NCBI RefSeq assembly: GCF_019823065.1
Contig: NZ_CP081966.1
Coordinates: forward strand, 2,883,501-2,947,500
From: Pseudomonas mosselii
GTDB taxonomy: Bacteria; Pseudomonadota; Gammaproteobacteria; Pseudomonadales; Pseudomonadaceae
DNA: 64,000 nt
Direction: 5' to 3'
Shown: piece by piece, positions 25,939-36,011 of the stretch
How positions within the stretch are numbered: the first letter of the stretch is position 1
Layout of the letters: the number at the start of each line of letters is the position of its first letter
The notes under the pieces: model-generated
Seen by the model: only the letters and a program-made list of their open reading frames with translations
Database searches by the model: none
What the model was told of the DNA's origin: nothing
Program-made: the position numbers and the translations under genes

Positions 25939-27104
25939 GGGTGGACTCCAGTGGTGAGCGGGGAACGGTTAAGGCGGGCGAGCATCAGGCTGATGAACGC
26001 CAGCAGCAGGCAGCCGATGCTGCCGAGCAGCACGGCGGGCATGCCGTGGCGCGATTCGAGCAGCGGGCCGGCGATGGCCGGGCCCAGGGCCAGGCCGCCA
26101 CCGATGACCAGGTTGGCGCTGTTCATCAGGCGCCCGGCGCGGTCGTGGTCGGCCAGGCAGGCAAGGATGAATGGCAAGGCGAAGGTCCAGCAGTACTTGA
26201 ACAGCAGCGCGGCCAGGGCGAAACGGCGCAGGTCGGGGCTGCCCAGCAGCAGGGCGACGGCCAGCGCCATCAGGCCGATGCCCAAGGCCAGAGGCAGGTT
26301 GCGCGGCCAGCGTGGGCCGATCAGCGTGGCGCACAGCGAGCCGGCAATGCCCATCAGGGTGGCGATGGACAGGATCCGGCCACTGCTGCCCGGGTCGATC
26401 GCCGCGCTGGCGGCGATACTGCCGATGAAGGTCCACACCGCGCTGAGCCCCGTGTAGAACAGCAGTACCGCCAGCAGTCCGCACAGACCCGGGAGCCAGC
26501 GGTGCTCGAGCGGGGCGTGCGCAGGTTTCATCGGGCCGGGCGCGGCCGAGGCCGGAAAGGCGCCGGCCAGCGGCAGGCACAGCAGCATCAGCAGCGCCAG
26601 GCCCAGGTACAGGGCCTTGAGCCCGAATGCCCCGAACAGCGGCGGCAGCAGCCACAAGCCCACGGCGCCGAGGATCAATTGGCCGCTGACCCACAGCCCA
26701 TACACCCGGTCGGGCTGCCGGCTGCTGGCCGCGCTGGCGATGCACACCACCATCAGCGTGCCGCCGGCCAGGGCGCTGAGCACGCGCAGGGCCATCAGCG
26801 CCAGGTAGCTGTCGCAGCCGGTCGAGGCCAGGTTGGCCAGGATGAACAGCAGCGCCGCGCCTCGCGCCACCCGACGCCAGTCCCAGCGGGGCTGCCAGTA
26901 GTAGGCGGGCAGGGTGGCCAGGCTCATGGCCGCCAGCTCCGCGGAAAACAGCTGGCCGACACGCGCCGGCCCGAGGCCCAGCTGGGCGGCGTACTGGCCA
27001 GCGACCGCCGGCGCGGTCATCAGCACGCAGGGCACCACGGCGGCGAACAGCACAATGGCCAGCAGCCGCAGCGGTGGCAGGCCGATAGCAGTGAAGACAG
27101 GCAT
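25935..27104 (-). CDS. MFS transporter
   Basis: A 389-residue membrane protein with about 12 hydrophobic helices and the short length of sugar/aromatic MFS carriers. The family loop between helices 2 and 3 is only loosely kept (YYWQPRWDWRRVARG). It lies nine bases after the outer-membrane channel gene and overlaps the amidohydrolase start, so it likely imports that enzyme's substrate, though export of the product is equally possible on sequence alone. Confidence 0.85.
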   Translation of the reverse strand: MPVFTAIGLPPLRLLAIVLFAAVVPCVLMTAPAVAGQYAAQLGLGPARVGQLFSAELAAMSLATLPAYYWQPRWDWRRVARGAALLFILANLASTGCDSYLALMALRVLSALAGGTLMVVCIASAASSRQPDRVYGLWVSGQLILGAVGLWLLPPLFGAFGLKALYLGLALLMLLCLPLAGAFPASAAPGPMKPAHAPLEHRWLPGLCGLLAVLLFYTGLSAVWTFIGSIAASAAIDPGSSGRILSIATLMGIAGSLCATLIGPRWPRNLPLALGIGLMALAVALLLGSPDLRRFALAALLFKYCWTFALPFILACLADHDRAGRLMNSANLVIGGGLALGPAIAGPLLESRHGMPAVLLGSIGCLLLAFISLMLARLNRSPLTTGVHP

Positions 27105-27113
27105 GGCGATTCC

Positions 27114-27983
27114 TCAGAAGACGTGGACGAAACGCAGCAGCAGGTTGTCCTGGGCGTAGGCGTTGTCGGTGGAAACATTGCGGGTCAGGCCGAGCAGCAC
27201 TTGGTTGCGCCGGTCGAGCCAATGGCCGAGCTCGAAGCCGACCTGGGTGTAGCGCTGGTGGCTGTTGTCCAGGTGCCGGTCATCGAGCTCCAGTTGGCCG
27301 CCGTCGGCGTGGATCAGGCGCAGGGCGCCGTAGGTGGTGGGAGTGAAGTCGTAGGAGGCGAAGGCCTGCAGGCGGTACAGCGGCTTCTGCTTGAGCTCGT
27401 TGTCGAAGTAATCGTCGTTGCGGCCGTACAACTGGGCTTCGAGATTGGCCTCGAGCAGCCAGCGTTCGCCCACGCCCTGGGTGTAGTTGTAGTTCAGGTG
27501 CAGCGCCCAGCGGTTGGCGCCGGGCGATACGCCGGGGTTGCTGGCGTGGTACTCGCCGACCGGCACGCTGAGCAATGCCAGCAGCCCGCTGTAGGTACGG
27601 TTTTGCGGATCGTTGATGAAGAACAGCGTGCCACCGACCTGCGGATCGCCGATGCCGCGCTCGCGGGTGTGGCCGTCGCTACCCGGCAGGCGCGCCTCGG
27701 TGTCGACGTAGGGCACGATGAATTGCGGCGTACACAACGTGCCGCAGATGTCAGTGAACCACAACTGGCGATAGGCGAAGGCGTTGACCGCCAGGTCGGC
27801 CTTGCCGTTGCCGTCGGCGGCGCCATGGTAGTCGTTGGCGCGGGTCAGCGGCAGGTACGCGACCCCCAGGCGGGTGCCCACCGGGGCACTGACGAAATCG
27901 CGGGCATTGAGGTCGGCGGCCTGGGCATGGGCGCCGGCCAGGGTGAGGGCCAAGGCAAGCCAGCGGCTGCGAGGGTCAAGCAT
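27114..27983 (-). CDS. Outer-membrane transporter, MetA-pathway phenol-degradation family
   Basis: This 289-residue protein has a signal peptide ending at AQAAD, then beta-strand-like alternation to a C-terminal Phe (LLLRFVHVF). Segments PVGEYHASNPGVSPGANRW and GDPQVGGTLFFIND are typical of the Phenol_MetA_deg outer-membrane family, found beside many aromatic-degradation genes. It is the first structural gene after the LuxR regulator and probably lets the substrate cross the outer membrane. The start ATG at 27983 is set by the signal peptide. Confidence 0.85.
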   Translation of the reverse strand: MLDPRSRWLALALTLAGAHAQAADLNARDFVSAPVGTRLGVAYLPLTRANDYHGAADGNGKADLAVNAFAYRQLWFTDICGTLCTPQFIVPYVDTEARLPGSDGHTRERGIGDPQVGGTLFFINDPQNRTYSGLLALLSVPVGEYHASNPGVSPGANRWALHLNYNYTQGVGERWLLEANLEAQLYGRNDDYFDNELKQKPLYRLQAFASYDFTPTTYGALRLIHADGGQLELDDRHLDNSHQRYTQVGFELGHWLDRRNQVLLGLTRNVSTDNAYAQDNLLLRFVHVF

Positions 27984-28079
27984 GGGCGTGTTCCTTTGTT
28001 GTTGTGGTTGGCGAACAGCGGGCAAAGGCGCCCCAACCCCGCGAGCCAGGCTGGCGGGCTGGAGGGCGTCAGGAAGGGG

Positions 28080-29051
28080 TCAGAGCGGAGGGTGGTGCAG
28101 CAGCTGGGTGATCCCGGCCTTGCTGTTCACGCCCAGCTTGCTGTAGATGCTGCGGATGTGGTGGCGCACGGTATTGGGCGCCACCCCCAGTTCGCGGGCG
28201 ATCTGTTTGTAGGTGCCGCCGCCGCCGAAGCGCTCGGCCACATCCGCCTCGCGGGCGCTGAGCTGGGCCAGGGCTGAACGGGGCCGGGCGGCCAGCAGGA
28301 ACAGGTCGCCCACGGCGGTGGCGTCCAGTTGCAGGTGCTGGCCACGGTAGCTGGCGGGACTGACCTCGGCCGGCAGGTGCGGGCCGCTCCAGCGCGGCCA
28401 TTCCAGCAGCAGGCGCTCGACGAAGCCGCGTTCGGCGTGGTGCAGGGTGCCCTGGCGGTCGCAGACGGCCAGCGACAGGGTGTTGGCGCCGTCCAGCGCC
28501 TCGCGCAGTGCCACCAGGGCGCGGATCTGGTTGGCGCCCTCGGCGGCCACCAGGTGCGGCATCAGGTGATCGAGCAGCAAGCGCTCGTGGGCGGTGAAGC
28601 TGGCCGCGCCGTGGGCCCGGTAGAGGGTCAGGTGCACGCTGAGGCGGGTCTGTGGGTCGATATGGATGATGCACAGGAACTCGCCGAAACCGTGGCGGGC
28701 GCCGAGCCAGCGCAGGCCCTCGGGGGCGTCGTCGGCCTGGCTGTCGACGATCACCGAGCGGCCCGGCTGGGCATGCACCTGCTGCACGGTGATGTCCTGG
28801 TGGCGAATCGACTGCCAGTCCTGCACGTAACCAGGCGGCAGCCTGTAGACATGGCTGCTGTGTTCGTGGGGCAAGCCGTCGACCAGCGCGGCGCGGCCCC
28901 ACCAGGCCTTGTCGAACGGGATCAGCTCGCCGGCGCGTTCGAGCATGCGGTCATGGAAGCTTGGCAGCGGCTGTTCCTGGGCCAGGCGTTGCAGTTCCAG
29001 GACCAGGGCGTTGAACAGCGTGAAGCCTGGGGACGCGAGGAAATCGGACAT
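28080..29051 (-). CDS. LuxR-type transcriptional regulator
   Basis: The 323-residue protein has a C-terminal LuxR helix-turn-helix (LSAREADVAERFGGG, then YKQIARELGVAPNTVRHHIRS) and a long N-terminal sensing region without receiver-domain marks. It is transcribed in the same direction as the outer-membrane channel, MFS and amidohydrolase genes, 96 bp upstream. It is presumably their activator, responding to the substrate. Confidence 0.88.
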   Translation of the reverse strand: MSDFLASPGFTLFNALVLELQRLAQEQPLPSFHDRMLERAGELIPFDKAWWGRAALVDGLPHEHSSHVYRLPPGYVQDWQSIRHQDITVQQVHAQPGRSVIVDSQADDAPEGLRWLGARHGFGEFLCIIHIDPQTRLSVHLTLYRAHGAASFTAHERLLLDHLMPHLVAAEGANQIRALVALREALDGANTLSLAVCDRQGTLHHAERGFVERLLLEWPRWSGPHLPAEVSPASYRGQHLQLDATAVGDLFLLAARPRSALAQLSAREADVAERFGGGGTYKQIARELGVAPNTVRHHIRSIYSKLGVNSKAGITQLLHHPPL

Positions 29052-29168
29052 GGGCGGTACCTGGCTGCGACGTTCTTGTTGTTGTCAGGGCCTGGGGGAG
29101 TATCGCCAAGTGGGGAGGGGTAAGACCATCCTGCAGATGCAGGATACAGTGCCTGAAGCGTCATAGGC

Positions 29169-29258
29169 GTGGGAGCGGGCTTGTCCCGCGATAGCATCAG
29201 TCTGCCTGACGAGGATGTACCGGCAGCCGCTATCGCGGGGCAAGCCCGCTCCCATAGG
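29169..29258. repeat. Inverted REP pair
   Basis: GTGGGAGCGGGCTTGTCCCG (29169-29188) and CGCGGGGCAAGCCCGCTCCC (about 29234-29253) face each other across about 45 bp, between the LuxR gene start and the cupin gene end. Confidence 0.85.
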
Positions 29259-29264
29259 GAGGTA

Positions 29265-29630
29265 TCAGGCAATCGCCAGGTAATGCTTCACAAAGGTCTC
29301 GCTCAGCACTTCCCACAGCACCGGCGTGCCCTTGGTCACGAACCAGGCATCACCCGCTTTGTAGCGCGTCACCTGACCGGTGGATTCATCGGTCAGCTGG
29401 ATCTCGCCGGTCACGATCACCGCCTGCTCGCTGAACGGATAGACCATGCGGAACTTGCCTTGGGTGGTGCCGAAGTAGGCGCTGCTGAGCGGATCGGTGG
29501 GGGCGCCGTGGGTCATCTTGCCGTAGCACTTGACCTCGCCTTCGAGGATGGTCGAGCCCAGGTCGGCAACGGTGCCCCAGGCGTCGAGTTCGGACAGTTG
29601 CACACCCTGGCGGACGGCGGTGAGGGTCAT
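29265..29630 (-). CDS. Cupin-domain protein
   Basis: A 121-residue single-cupin protein, of the ureidoglycine aminohydrolase-like (cupin_3) style: EGEVKCYGKMTHGAP, then FSEQAVIVTGEIQLTDE and AGDAWFVTKGTPVLWEV. The classical metal-binding His pair of motif 1 is only partly kept. AGGAG lies before the ATG at 29630. It follows the FAD oxidoreductase gene after 30 bp, a pairing often seen with PuuB-like oxidases; its role may be to handle the amine substrate or the product. Confidence 0.8.
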   Translation of the reverse strand: MTLTAVRQGVQLSELDAWGTVADLGSTILEGEVKCYGKMTHGAPTDPLSSAYFGTTQGKFRMVYPFSEQAVIVTGEIQLTDESTGQVTRYKAGDAWFVTKGTPVLWEVLSETFVKHYLAIA

Positions 29631-29660
29631 GGTGGTTCTCCTGGTCTTGTTCAAAAGGAA

Positions 29661-30959
29661 TCAACGGCGGCCGTTGAAGAAGCCCGACAGCTGATGCACG
29701 GTCTTGCCGGCGGTCAGCAGCAGCGGGCGGATATGGTCCTTGCCGAGGATGCGCGCATGCTTGACCGAGCTGATCAGGTCGTAGCGGCTGGAGCCTTCGC
29801 TCATGCCTTCGGCGAGAATCTTGCAGATGATGTGGCTGGGGGTGACGCCAAAGCCCGAATAGCCCTGCACGTAGAAAGCGTTGGGGCGGTTGCTCAGGGT
29901 GCCGATCTGCGGGAACAGGTTGGCGCTGGTGGCCATCGGCCCGCCCCAGGCCAGGTCGATGCGCACGTCCTTGAGGTAGGGGAAGATCTTCAGCATCAGG
30001 TTGCGGTTCCAGGCCTTCAGATCCTTCGGGATGTGTTCCACGAACGGGGTGGCGGCGCCGAACAGCAGGCGGTTCTCGCGGGTGACGCGGTAATAGTCGA
30101 TTACCGGGCGGATGTCGCTGTAGGCGCCGCGAATCGGGCTGATGCGCTGGATGAGTTCGTCCGGCAGTGGCTCGGTCATCAGCTGGAAGGCGTAGGTGTT
30201 GACGGTGCGCGCATGCAGCTCGGGTTCGAGCTTGTTGAGGAAGCTGTCACAGGCCCACAGCAGTTTGTTGGCCTTGACCGAGCCGCGCCCGGTGCGCACG
30301 GTGATCCGCTCGCCGTAGCGCACCTCCAGGGCCGGGCTGTGTTCGAAGATCCGCGCGCCGTGGCCGGCCAGGGCCTGGGCCTCGCCGAGCAGCAGGTTCA
30401 GCGAGTGCACGTGGCCACCACCCATGTGCAGCAGGGCGCTGCTGTAGGCGTCGGAGCCGATGATCTGCTTGACCTCCGAGCCGCCGAGAAAGCGAATCTC
30501 GTCCTTGCCGTTGATCGCCTTGAAGTCCTTTTCCCAGGCGCGCAGGGTCTTTTCCTGGCGGGCGTTGAAGCCCATGTAGCCGTAGCCGTGGCAGAAGTCG
30601 GCGTCGATCTGGTAGCGGGCGATGCGGTCCTTGATGATGCCGGCGCCCAGTTCGCTGATCTCGAAGATCTCGCGCAGGCCCTTTTCGCCGACACTGCCCT
30701 TGATCTTCTCCAGGTCGTGGCCGATGCCGGCCATGATCTGCCCGCCATTGCGACCGGTGCCGCCGAAACCCAGGTAGCGGGCTTCGAGCACGACGACGTT
30801 GGTGATGCCTTTCTCCGCCAGTTCCAGGGCGGTGTTGATGCCCGAGAAGCCGCCGCCGATCACCACGACATCGGCCTCGATGTCGCTTTCCAGGGTGGGG
30901 AAGCTCAGGTTGTACTTCTTGGTGGCGGTGTAGTACGTGGGCGTTTCGATGTTGATCAT
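29661..30959 (-). CDS. FAD-dependent amine oxidase-like oxidoreductase (PuuB/DAO family)
   Basis: Members oxidise amines such as gamma-glutamylputrescine or sarcosine-like compounds to aldehydes with release of ammonia and peroxide. The 432-residue protein has the Rossmann FAD motif VVVIGGGFSGINTALELAE (31-49), the RNGGQIMAG block, and the C-terminal FAD-contacting segment FYVQGYSGFGVTPSH. ATG 30959 is favoured because the conserved N-terminus MINIETPTYY begins there. It is in one unit with the downstream cupin. The exact amine is unknown. Confidence 0.88.
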   Translation of the reverse strand: MINIETPTYYTATKKYNLSFPTLESDIEADVVVIGGGFSGINTALELAEKGITNVVVLEARYLGFGGTGRNGGQIMAGIGHDLEKIKGSVGEKGLREIFEISELGAGIIKDRIARYQIDADFCHGYGYMGFNARQEKTLRAWEKDFKAINGKDEIRFLGGSEVKQIIGSDAYSSALLHMGGGHVHSLNLLLGEAQALAGHGARIFEHSPALEVRYGERITVRTGRGSVKANKLLWACDSFLNKLEPELHARTVNTYAFQLMTEPLPDELIQRISPIRGAYSDIRPVIDYYRVTRENRLLFGAATPFVEHIPKDLKAWNRNLMLKIFPYLKDVRIDLAWGGPMATSANLFPQIGTLSNRPNAFYVQGYSGFGVTPSHIICKILAEGMSEGSSRYDLISSVKHARILGKDHIRPLLLTAGKTVHQLSGFFNGRR

Positions 30960-31226
30960 GGCGCAGCCTGGACAGTTGGAATTGTTGGACAGCAGGGCTT
31001 GCACAAGCGCTGGCGGTTACAGGCATTGAGCACCTAACGACAGGTAGGTGTCTTGCCTGGGGCTGCCAGGGTGTTGCTTCAGGCTGCCAGAAATTCCATC
31101 TCGAAAGGCATACGGCGGCAGCATGACCTCCACGGGAGGTGTGGTGATCATGCGCCTCATGAATATGTTAAGTAAATTACCCCCAGCGACTGTTTTCCCT
31201 GTAGGAGCGGTGAATGGCTTGGGTTC

Positions 31227-32384
31227 TTACTTGAAATCCCACTGCATCTGCGTGGCGATGCTCACGCCGCTGGACGACCTGACACACACGTCCAGGTAGT
31301 CGGTGAAGCGTGGCGGCACGGCGATGCCTTCTTCCAGCAACCGGCTGTTGTCGAACAGGTAGTTGAGGTCAGCAAAACCGCTGTACAGGCGCAGTGCGCG
31401 CAGCACCAGGCGCGGGTTGGCCGGGCCGATGCGGGCTTCGAAGCGGCCGGCCAGCGACTTCAGGTCGTCGACATCGACCTTGCGGTAACGCTCGCCCACC
31501 GGTTGCGCGCCATTGGCCAGGGCAAAGGCCTGGTCGATCTCGGCGAAGGTGCAGGCCGAACCGTGGCCGGCGGAGATGTGGTACAGGTCATGGCCCAGGC
31601 GCGGCTTGAGAGCCAGGCCGATCAGCGCCTCGGCGCAATAGTCGACCGGGATCACGTCGATCTGTTCGTCCAGGCCACAGGTAAAGCTTTCCAGGGCGAA
31701 ACCCATGCGGAACACCCAGAAGATGCTGCCCGACGCCTGGCAACCGAGGCTGCGATGGCCGACCACGATGGACGGCCGCGCTACCACCAGGGGCAGGGCG
31801 GGCAGCGCTTCACGCAGGCGTCGCTCGATCTCCGCCTTCGAGGCGGTGTAGTCCACCAGTTGCTGGGCCGCCTCGGGGAATTCCCAGGATTCGCTGATCG
31901 GCGACTCCCGCTGCGGGCCGCAGCACATGGCGGTGCCCACGTGCAGGAAGCGCTTCAGGCGCGTGGAGCGGCTCAGCACCTGGGCGAAGGCGAAGGTGCC
32001 CTCGACGTTCACCGGCCAGATGTTGGGGTTCTTCGAGAATGACGCCACGGCGGCGCAGTTGATTACCCGGTCGATCTGCATCAGCCGTGGGGTCTCGCGG
32101 GCCAGCCAGGCGGTGTCGAGAAAATCGCCGCAGATGATCTGCGCCTCGCTCAGTGCCAGGCCCTGGCGCTCATCGACGCCGTGTTGGCGCAGGTTGTCGC
32201 GCAGGCGCTGCAGGCCCTGGGCCGAGTTGTCAGCGCGGACCAGGAAGCACAGGGCGCTGGCCTGGCCTTCGGCGATCATCCGGGCGGCGACGGCGCCCCC
32301 GAGAAAACCTGTGGCGCCGGTCAGCAGGATACGTTCCTGCGTTGCGTTGAACGTGTCGGGCGCGCCGGTGGCTGGGGTGTTCAT
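31227..32384 (-). CDS. NAD(P)-dependent thioester/epimerase-type reductase (NAD_binding_4)
   Basis: The 385-residue extended SDR has the cofactor motif LTGATGFLGGAVA (21-33) and a YTASK catalytic pair near residue 180. Its layout resembles the reductase domain that closes polyketide or nonribosomal chains and fatty acyl-CoA reductases. The N-terminal extension is short and there is no membrane helix. It stands alone: no synthase or carrier-protein gene is beside it. An AT-rich 370-bp region lies upstream. Confidence 0.82.
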   Translation of the reverse strand: MNTPATGAPDTFNATQERILLTGATGFLGGAVAARMIAEGQASALCFLVRADNSAQGLQRLRDNLRQHGVDERQGLALSEAQIICGDFLDTAWLARETPRLMQIDRVINCAAVASFSKNPNIWPVNVEGTFAFAQVLSRSTRLKRFLHVGTAMCCGPQRESPISESWEFPEAAQQLVDYTASKAEIERRLREALPALPLVVARPSIVVGHRSLGCQASGSIFWVFRMGFALESFTCGLDEQIDVIPVDYCAEALIGLALKPRLGHDLYHISAGHGSACTFAEIDQAFALANGAQPVGERYRKVDVDDLKSLAGRFEARIGPANPRLVLRALRLYSGFADLNYLFDNSRLLEEGIAVPPRFTDYLDVCVRSSSGVSIATQMQWDFK

Positions 32385-32754
32385 AGTTTTCCTCGGTAGA
32401 TGTTTTGCCCGTACTACATGCCATGGAATGGATGTAAAAGTTTTGTGTACGGTGCGGCTGCAACACAATTGCATGGGCGCGCGTCTTTTCTTTTAATTAA
32501 AAAGCGCAGACGCTGACATAAAAGATGAAGTGCTCGGTGTAGGGCGAGCACCCCGTTGCCACGCCAGTCGTGGACCAGGGCGGTGACTGATTGTCGGTCC
32601 GTTGAAACGTGAATTCAATTAACTGTTGTGCGCGATATTAATGTTTTTAGTGAAATAATTTTAATGGGTGGTGAGCCGATGTAAATCGGTGTTATCAATA
32701 TGTAAATATATTTAAAGTTGGCGCGCGGTTGACACTTTTTCACACCAAGGTTAT
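32385..32754. other. AT-rich intergenic region upstream of the reductase gene
   Basis: About 370 bp without a gene and far richer in A and T than its surroundings, with TTAATTAAAA near 32493 and many TAAATATATTT-like runs near 32700. Such DNA in Pseudomonas is a usual target of MvaT-type silencers and can mark acquired genes. It contains a short motif (GTACTACATGCCATG, about 32411) that recurs with one change at about 45380. Confidence 0.6.
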
Positions 32755-33417
32755 TCACGGTGCTTCCCAGATCCCGCCGTCGCCGATGACGAAAACCCGC
32801 TGCCCGACAGTTGCCTGCACGGTGAAGCCGCCGGTGAAACTGCCGAATGCTGGCAGCAGGGTCAGGTGTTCGCTCACGCTGAAACAGGGCAGGCGCACCT
32901 GCTGTCGGCCCCGGCCACGCAAGCGATACGCAGGATGCACATGGCCCGCCAGCACGTGACGGCCTGGAAACGGGATCGGCTCGTGCTGCAGGGCGAACGG
33001 CCCGAGCAGCAGGGGCTCGGGAACGACCTCGATGCCCAGCTGCGCAGGTGGATCGCCGGCATGTCGGTCATGGTTGCCGCGCACCAGCAGCATCGGCAGT
33101 GTGGGATGGCGACCGCGCCATTCGGCCAACGCCGCCAGTGTGCGAGGTGTCCTCCCCGCCGCGCTGTGCAGGAAGTCACCGAGCAGCACCAGCTGTCGAC
33201 AGGCGAAGCCGCTCAGCAGGGTGTCAAGACGCTGCAGGTTTTCAGCGGTGGTGCCACTGGGCACCGGCTGGCCCAGCGCCCGGTAACCGGCGGCCTTGCC
33301 CAGATGAAGGTCGGCGACCAGCAAGGTACGTTGCTCAGGCCACCACACTGCCTTGCCTGCGAGCAGCCAGAGTTCGCTGCCGGCCACCTGTACGACCTGG
33401 TGAACGGGGTGGGTCAT
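32755..33417 (-). CDS. pdeM: Ligase-associated DNA endonuclease (MPE/PdeM)
   Basis: A metallophosphoesterase of 220 residues. Motifs in order: [22 protein letters not shown] and AGHVHPAY, the binuclear metal site of the family. Its P. putida orthologue is described as a manganese-dependent DNA endonuclease encoded with Lhr helicase, DNA ligase and an exonuclease. The ATG overlaps the helicase stop (four bases). It probably acts on DNA flaps or single strands during repair. Confidence 0.93.
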   Translation of the reverse strand: MTHPVHQVVQVAGSELWLLAGKAVWWPEQRTLLVADLHLGKAAGYRALGQPVPSGTTAENLQRLDTLLSGFACRQLVLLGDFLHSAAGRTPRTLAALAEWRGRHPTLPMLLVRGNHDRHAGDPPAQLGIEVVPEPLLLGPFALQHEPIPFPGRHVLAGHVHPAYRLRGRGRQQVRLPCFSVSEHLTLLPAFGSFTGGFTVQATVGQRVFVIGDGGIWEAP

Positions 33418-36011
33418 GGCTCGTTGTTCCGTGCCTGACGTTTCGGCCGGGGTCGGCCATCCTTGTGTCGCCTCTGGGCTGCGGCTCGAGGCTGTGCACA
33501 TTCCACCCGTGGCGGCGCCAGGGCCGTGCCCGTGCCGCTCGCGTCTCCGGCCGCCTCTTCCAGCTCGGCCACCATGCGCTGGATGCGGTCCGCCAGTTTT
33601 TCCGAACTGAGGCCTTCGCGGAACCGCTCCACCAGCAGCGGGAAGGCGAACGGTGTCGCGCGCCGTAGCGGCCTTACCAGCAGGCGCAGTCCGCGCAGGC
33701 GCTGCAGCGTCTGGTCCAGGCGCGTTACGTCAAGTTCCTGGCTGAGTACCTCCTGATGCGCCTGGGTGAGCAACAGGTTGTCCGGATCGTGCTGTCTGAA
33801 CACATCGAAGTACAACCCGCTCGAGGCCTGCAGCTGGCGGGCACTCTTGGGCGCACCGGGATAGCCGGTGAACACCAGCCCGGCGACCCGGGCAATTTCG
33901 CGAAAGCGTCGTCGTGCCAGCTCGCCGGCGTTAAGGCTGGCGAGCACCTCAGGCAGCAGGTCGTCGCTGGCGAACAAGGCTGGGGTCAGGGCTTCGGCGT
34001 AATCAATGGCGCTGGCACAGAGCAGCTCCAGGCCGTAGTCGTTGACCGCGATCGAGAAACTCAGGGGCACATTTCGCGCCAGCCGCCAAGCCAGCAGGCT
34101 GGCGAGCCCCAGATGGACCGAGCGTCCGGCGAAGGGGTAGAGGAACAGGTGCCAGCCCTCGCGCGACTTCAACGTTTCCGCCAGCAAGGTGTCCTTGCCG
34201 GGCAACGCCGACCAGGCTTTCTGCACCTGCAGCAGGGGGCGCAGCAGCTGCATTTCCGGGCCGTCGTACACGCCCTGGTCCGCTGCATCCAGCTTGGCCA
34301 GCATGGCATCGGCCAGCTCGCCGGAAAGCGGCATGCGCCCGCCGTTCCAGCGGGGAATGGCGGCTTTGCGGCGGGTTGAGCGGCGCACGTAGACCGTCAT
34401 TTCGCGCACCTCCACCAGTTCCAGGGGGCGACCGGCGAACAGGAAAGTATCCCCAGGGCGCAGGCGGGCAATGAAACCTTCCTCGATGGTGCCCAGCGAG
34501 CCGCTGCCGCCCCGGCCCCAGAACTTCACCGTGAGGCTGGCGTCGCTGACGATGGTACCGACGCTCATGCGGTGACGGCGCGCCAGCCGCGCGTCGGGTA
34601 CCTGCCAGAGGCCGCTGGCGTCCGGCTCGGCACGGCGAAAGTCAGGGTAGGCGGTGAGCGAATGGCCGCCATGGCGGATGAACGCCAGCGCCCACTGCCA
34701 CTGGGCGTCGGTCAACGCCCGGTACGACCAGGCTTCGCGCACCTCAGCGAGCAGCTCTTGGGCATGAAACCCATCGCCAAGCGCCATGCTCACCAGGTGC
34801 TGGACCAGCACGTCCAGCGGATGCTCGGGCGCCTGGCGCGCCTCGACCTTGCCTTCGGCCACCGCAGTGCGCGCGGCGGCGGCCTCCAGCAGCTCCAGGG
34901 CATGGGTCGGTACCAGGGTCGCCCGGGACGCTCGCCCCGGTGCGTGACCGGATCGCCCGGCGCGCTGCATCAGGCGCGCCACGCCCTTGGCCGAGCCGAT
35001 CTGCAGCACCCGTTCGACCGGCAGGAAATCCACTCCAAGGTCCAGGCTTGAGGTACACACTACCGCTTTCAACTGGCCGAGCTTGAGGGCCTGCTCGACC
35101 CAGTCGCGCACCTCGCGCGACAGCGAACCATGGTGCAAAGCCAGTAACCCGGCCCAGTCGGGGCGGGCCTCGAGCAGCGCCTGGTACCAGTTTTCCGCCT
35201 GCGAGCGCGTGTTGGTGAACACCAGCGTGGTGGCGCTGCCCTCCAGCTCGGCGATGACCTGTCCGAGCATGCGCAGACCCAGGTGGCCGGCCCAGGGAAA
35301 GCGCTCGAACACAGCCGGCAGCAGGGTGTCGATGCGCAGGTCCTTGGCGGTGCGGCCTTGCACCAGCCGGCCGGCGGGCATCAGCACCTGCCGGGCGTGT
35401 TGCAAATTGCCGAGCGTGGCCGACAACCCCCAGACCAGCAGGCCAGGTTGCCAGCGGCGCAGACGGGCGAGTGCCAGCTGCAACTGCACACCGCGCTTGT
35501 TGCCCAGCAGTTCGTGCCATTCATCGACCACCACCATGCGCAGGCTGGCGAAGGCTTCGCGGGCACTGGCCTGGGTCAGCAGCAGGGTCAGGCTTTCCGG
35601 TGTGGTGACCAGGGCGCTGGGCAGTCGCCGTCCCTGACGCGCACGTTCGGCGCTACCGGTATCGCCGGTGCGCAAGCCGACGCGCCAGTCTATTCCGAGC
35701 GCATCAAGGGGCGCCTGGAGGGCTTTTGCCGTATCGGCAGCCAGCGCGCGCATCGGCGTGATCCACAGTACCGTCAGCGGGGCCAAGGCTGGTTTCCTGG
35801 CCCCACGCGTTGTCAGCGCCGCTGGCTGGACGAAGCGATCCAGCGCGGCGAACCATACCGCGTAGGTCTTGCCGGCACCGGTGGCGGCATGCAGCAGGCC
35901 CGACTCGCCCTGATCGACGGCCTGCCAGACCTCCTTCTGGAAGGCGAAGGGTTTCCAGCCTCGCTCGGCGAACCAGGTCGACGAAGGCCGTGGCCGTTTC
36001 GCCGTCACCAT
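33414..36011 (-). CDS. lhr: Ligase-associated Lhr-Core DEXH helicase
   Basis: This 865-residue 3'-to-5' helicase has Walker A ATGAGKT (43-49), DEWH as motif II ([15 protein letters not shown]), SATLGN as motif III, and [21 protein letters not shown] as motif VI. A winged-helix and beta-barrel Lhr-Core module follows. The C-terminal tail is basic. ATG overlaps the ligase stop by one base (TGATG). It belongs to the four-gene repair set; it should unwind or remodel DNA ends for the nuclease and ligase partners. Confidence 0.94.
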   Translation of the reverse strand: MVTAKRPRPSSTWFAERGWKPFAFQKEVWQAVDQGESGLLHAATGAGKTYAVWFAALDRFVQPAALTTRGARKPALAPLTVLWITPMRALAADTAKALQAPLDALGIDWRVGLRTGDTGSAERARQGRRLPSALVTTPESLTLLLTQASAREAFASLRMVVVDEWHELLGNKRGVQLQLALARLRRWQPGLLVWGLSATLGNLQHARQVLMPAGRLVQGRTAKDLRIDTLLPAVFERFPWAGHLGLRMLGQVIAELEGSATTLVFTNTRSQAENWYQALLEARPDWAGLLALHHGSLSREVRDWVEQALKLGQLKAVVCTSSLDLGVDFLPVERVLQIGSAKGVARLMQRAGRSGHAPGRASRATLVPTHALELLEAAAARTAVAEGKVEARQAPEHPLDVLVQHLVSMALGDGFHAQELLAEVREAWSYRALTDAQWQWALAFIRHGGHSLTAYPDFRRAEPDASGLWQVPDARLARRHRMSVGTIVSDASLTVKFWGRGGSGSLGTIEEGFIARLRPGDTFLFAGRPLELVEVREMTVYVRRSTRRKAAIPRWNGGRMPLSGELADAMLAKLDAADQGVYDGPEMQLLRPLLQVQKAWSALPGKDTLLAETLKSREGWHLFLYPFAGRSVHLGLASLLAWRLARNVPLSFSIAVNDYGLELLCASAIDYAEALTPALFASDDLLPEVLASLNAGELARRRFREIARVAGLVFTGYPGAPKSARQLQASSGLYFDVFRQHDPDNLLLTQAHQEVLSQELDVTRLDQTLQRLRGLRLLVRPLRRATPFAFPLLVERFREGLSSEKLADRIQRMVAELEEAAGDASGTGTALAPPRVECAQPRAAAQRRHKDGRPRPKRQARNNEP

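Noticed and set aside
25941..28277. A 778-codon plus-strand open frame
   Set aside because: It is antisense to the MFS and outer-membrane channel genes and has low-complexity Gln/Arg/Gly composition.
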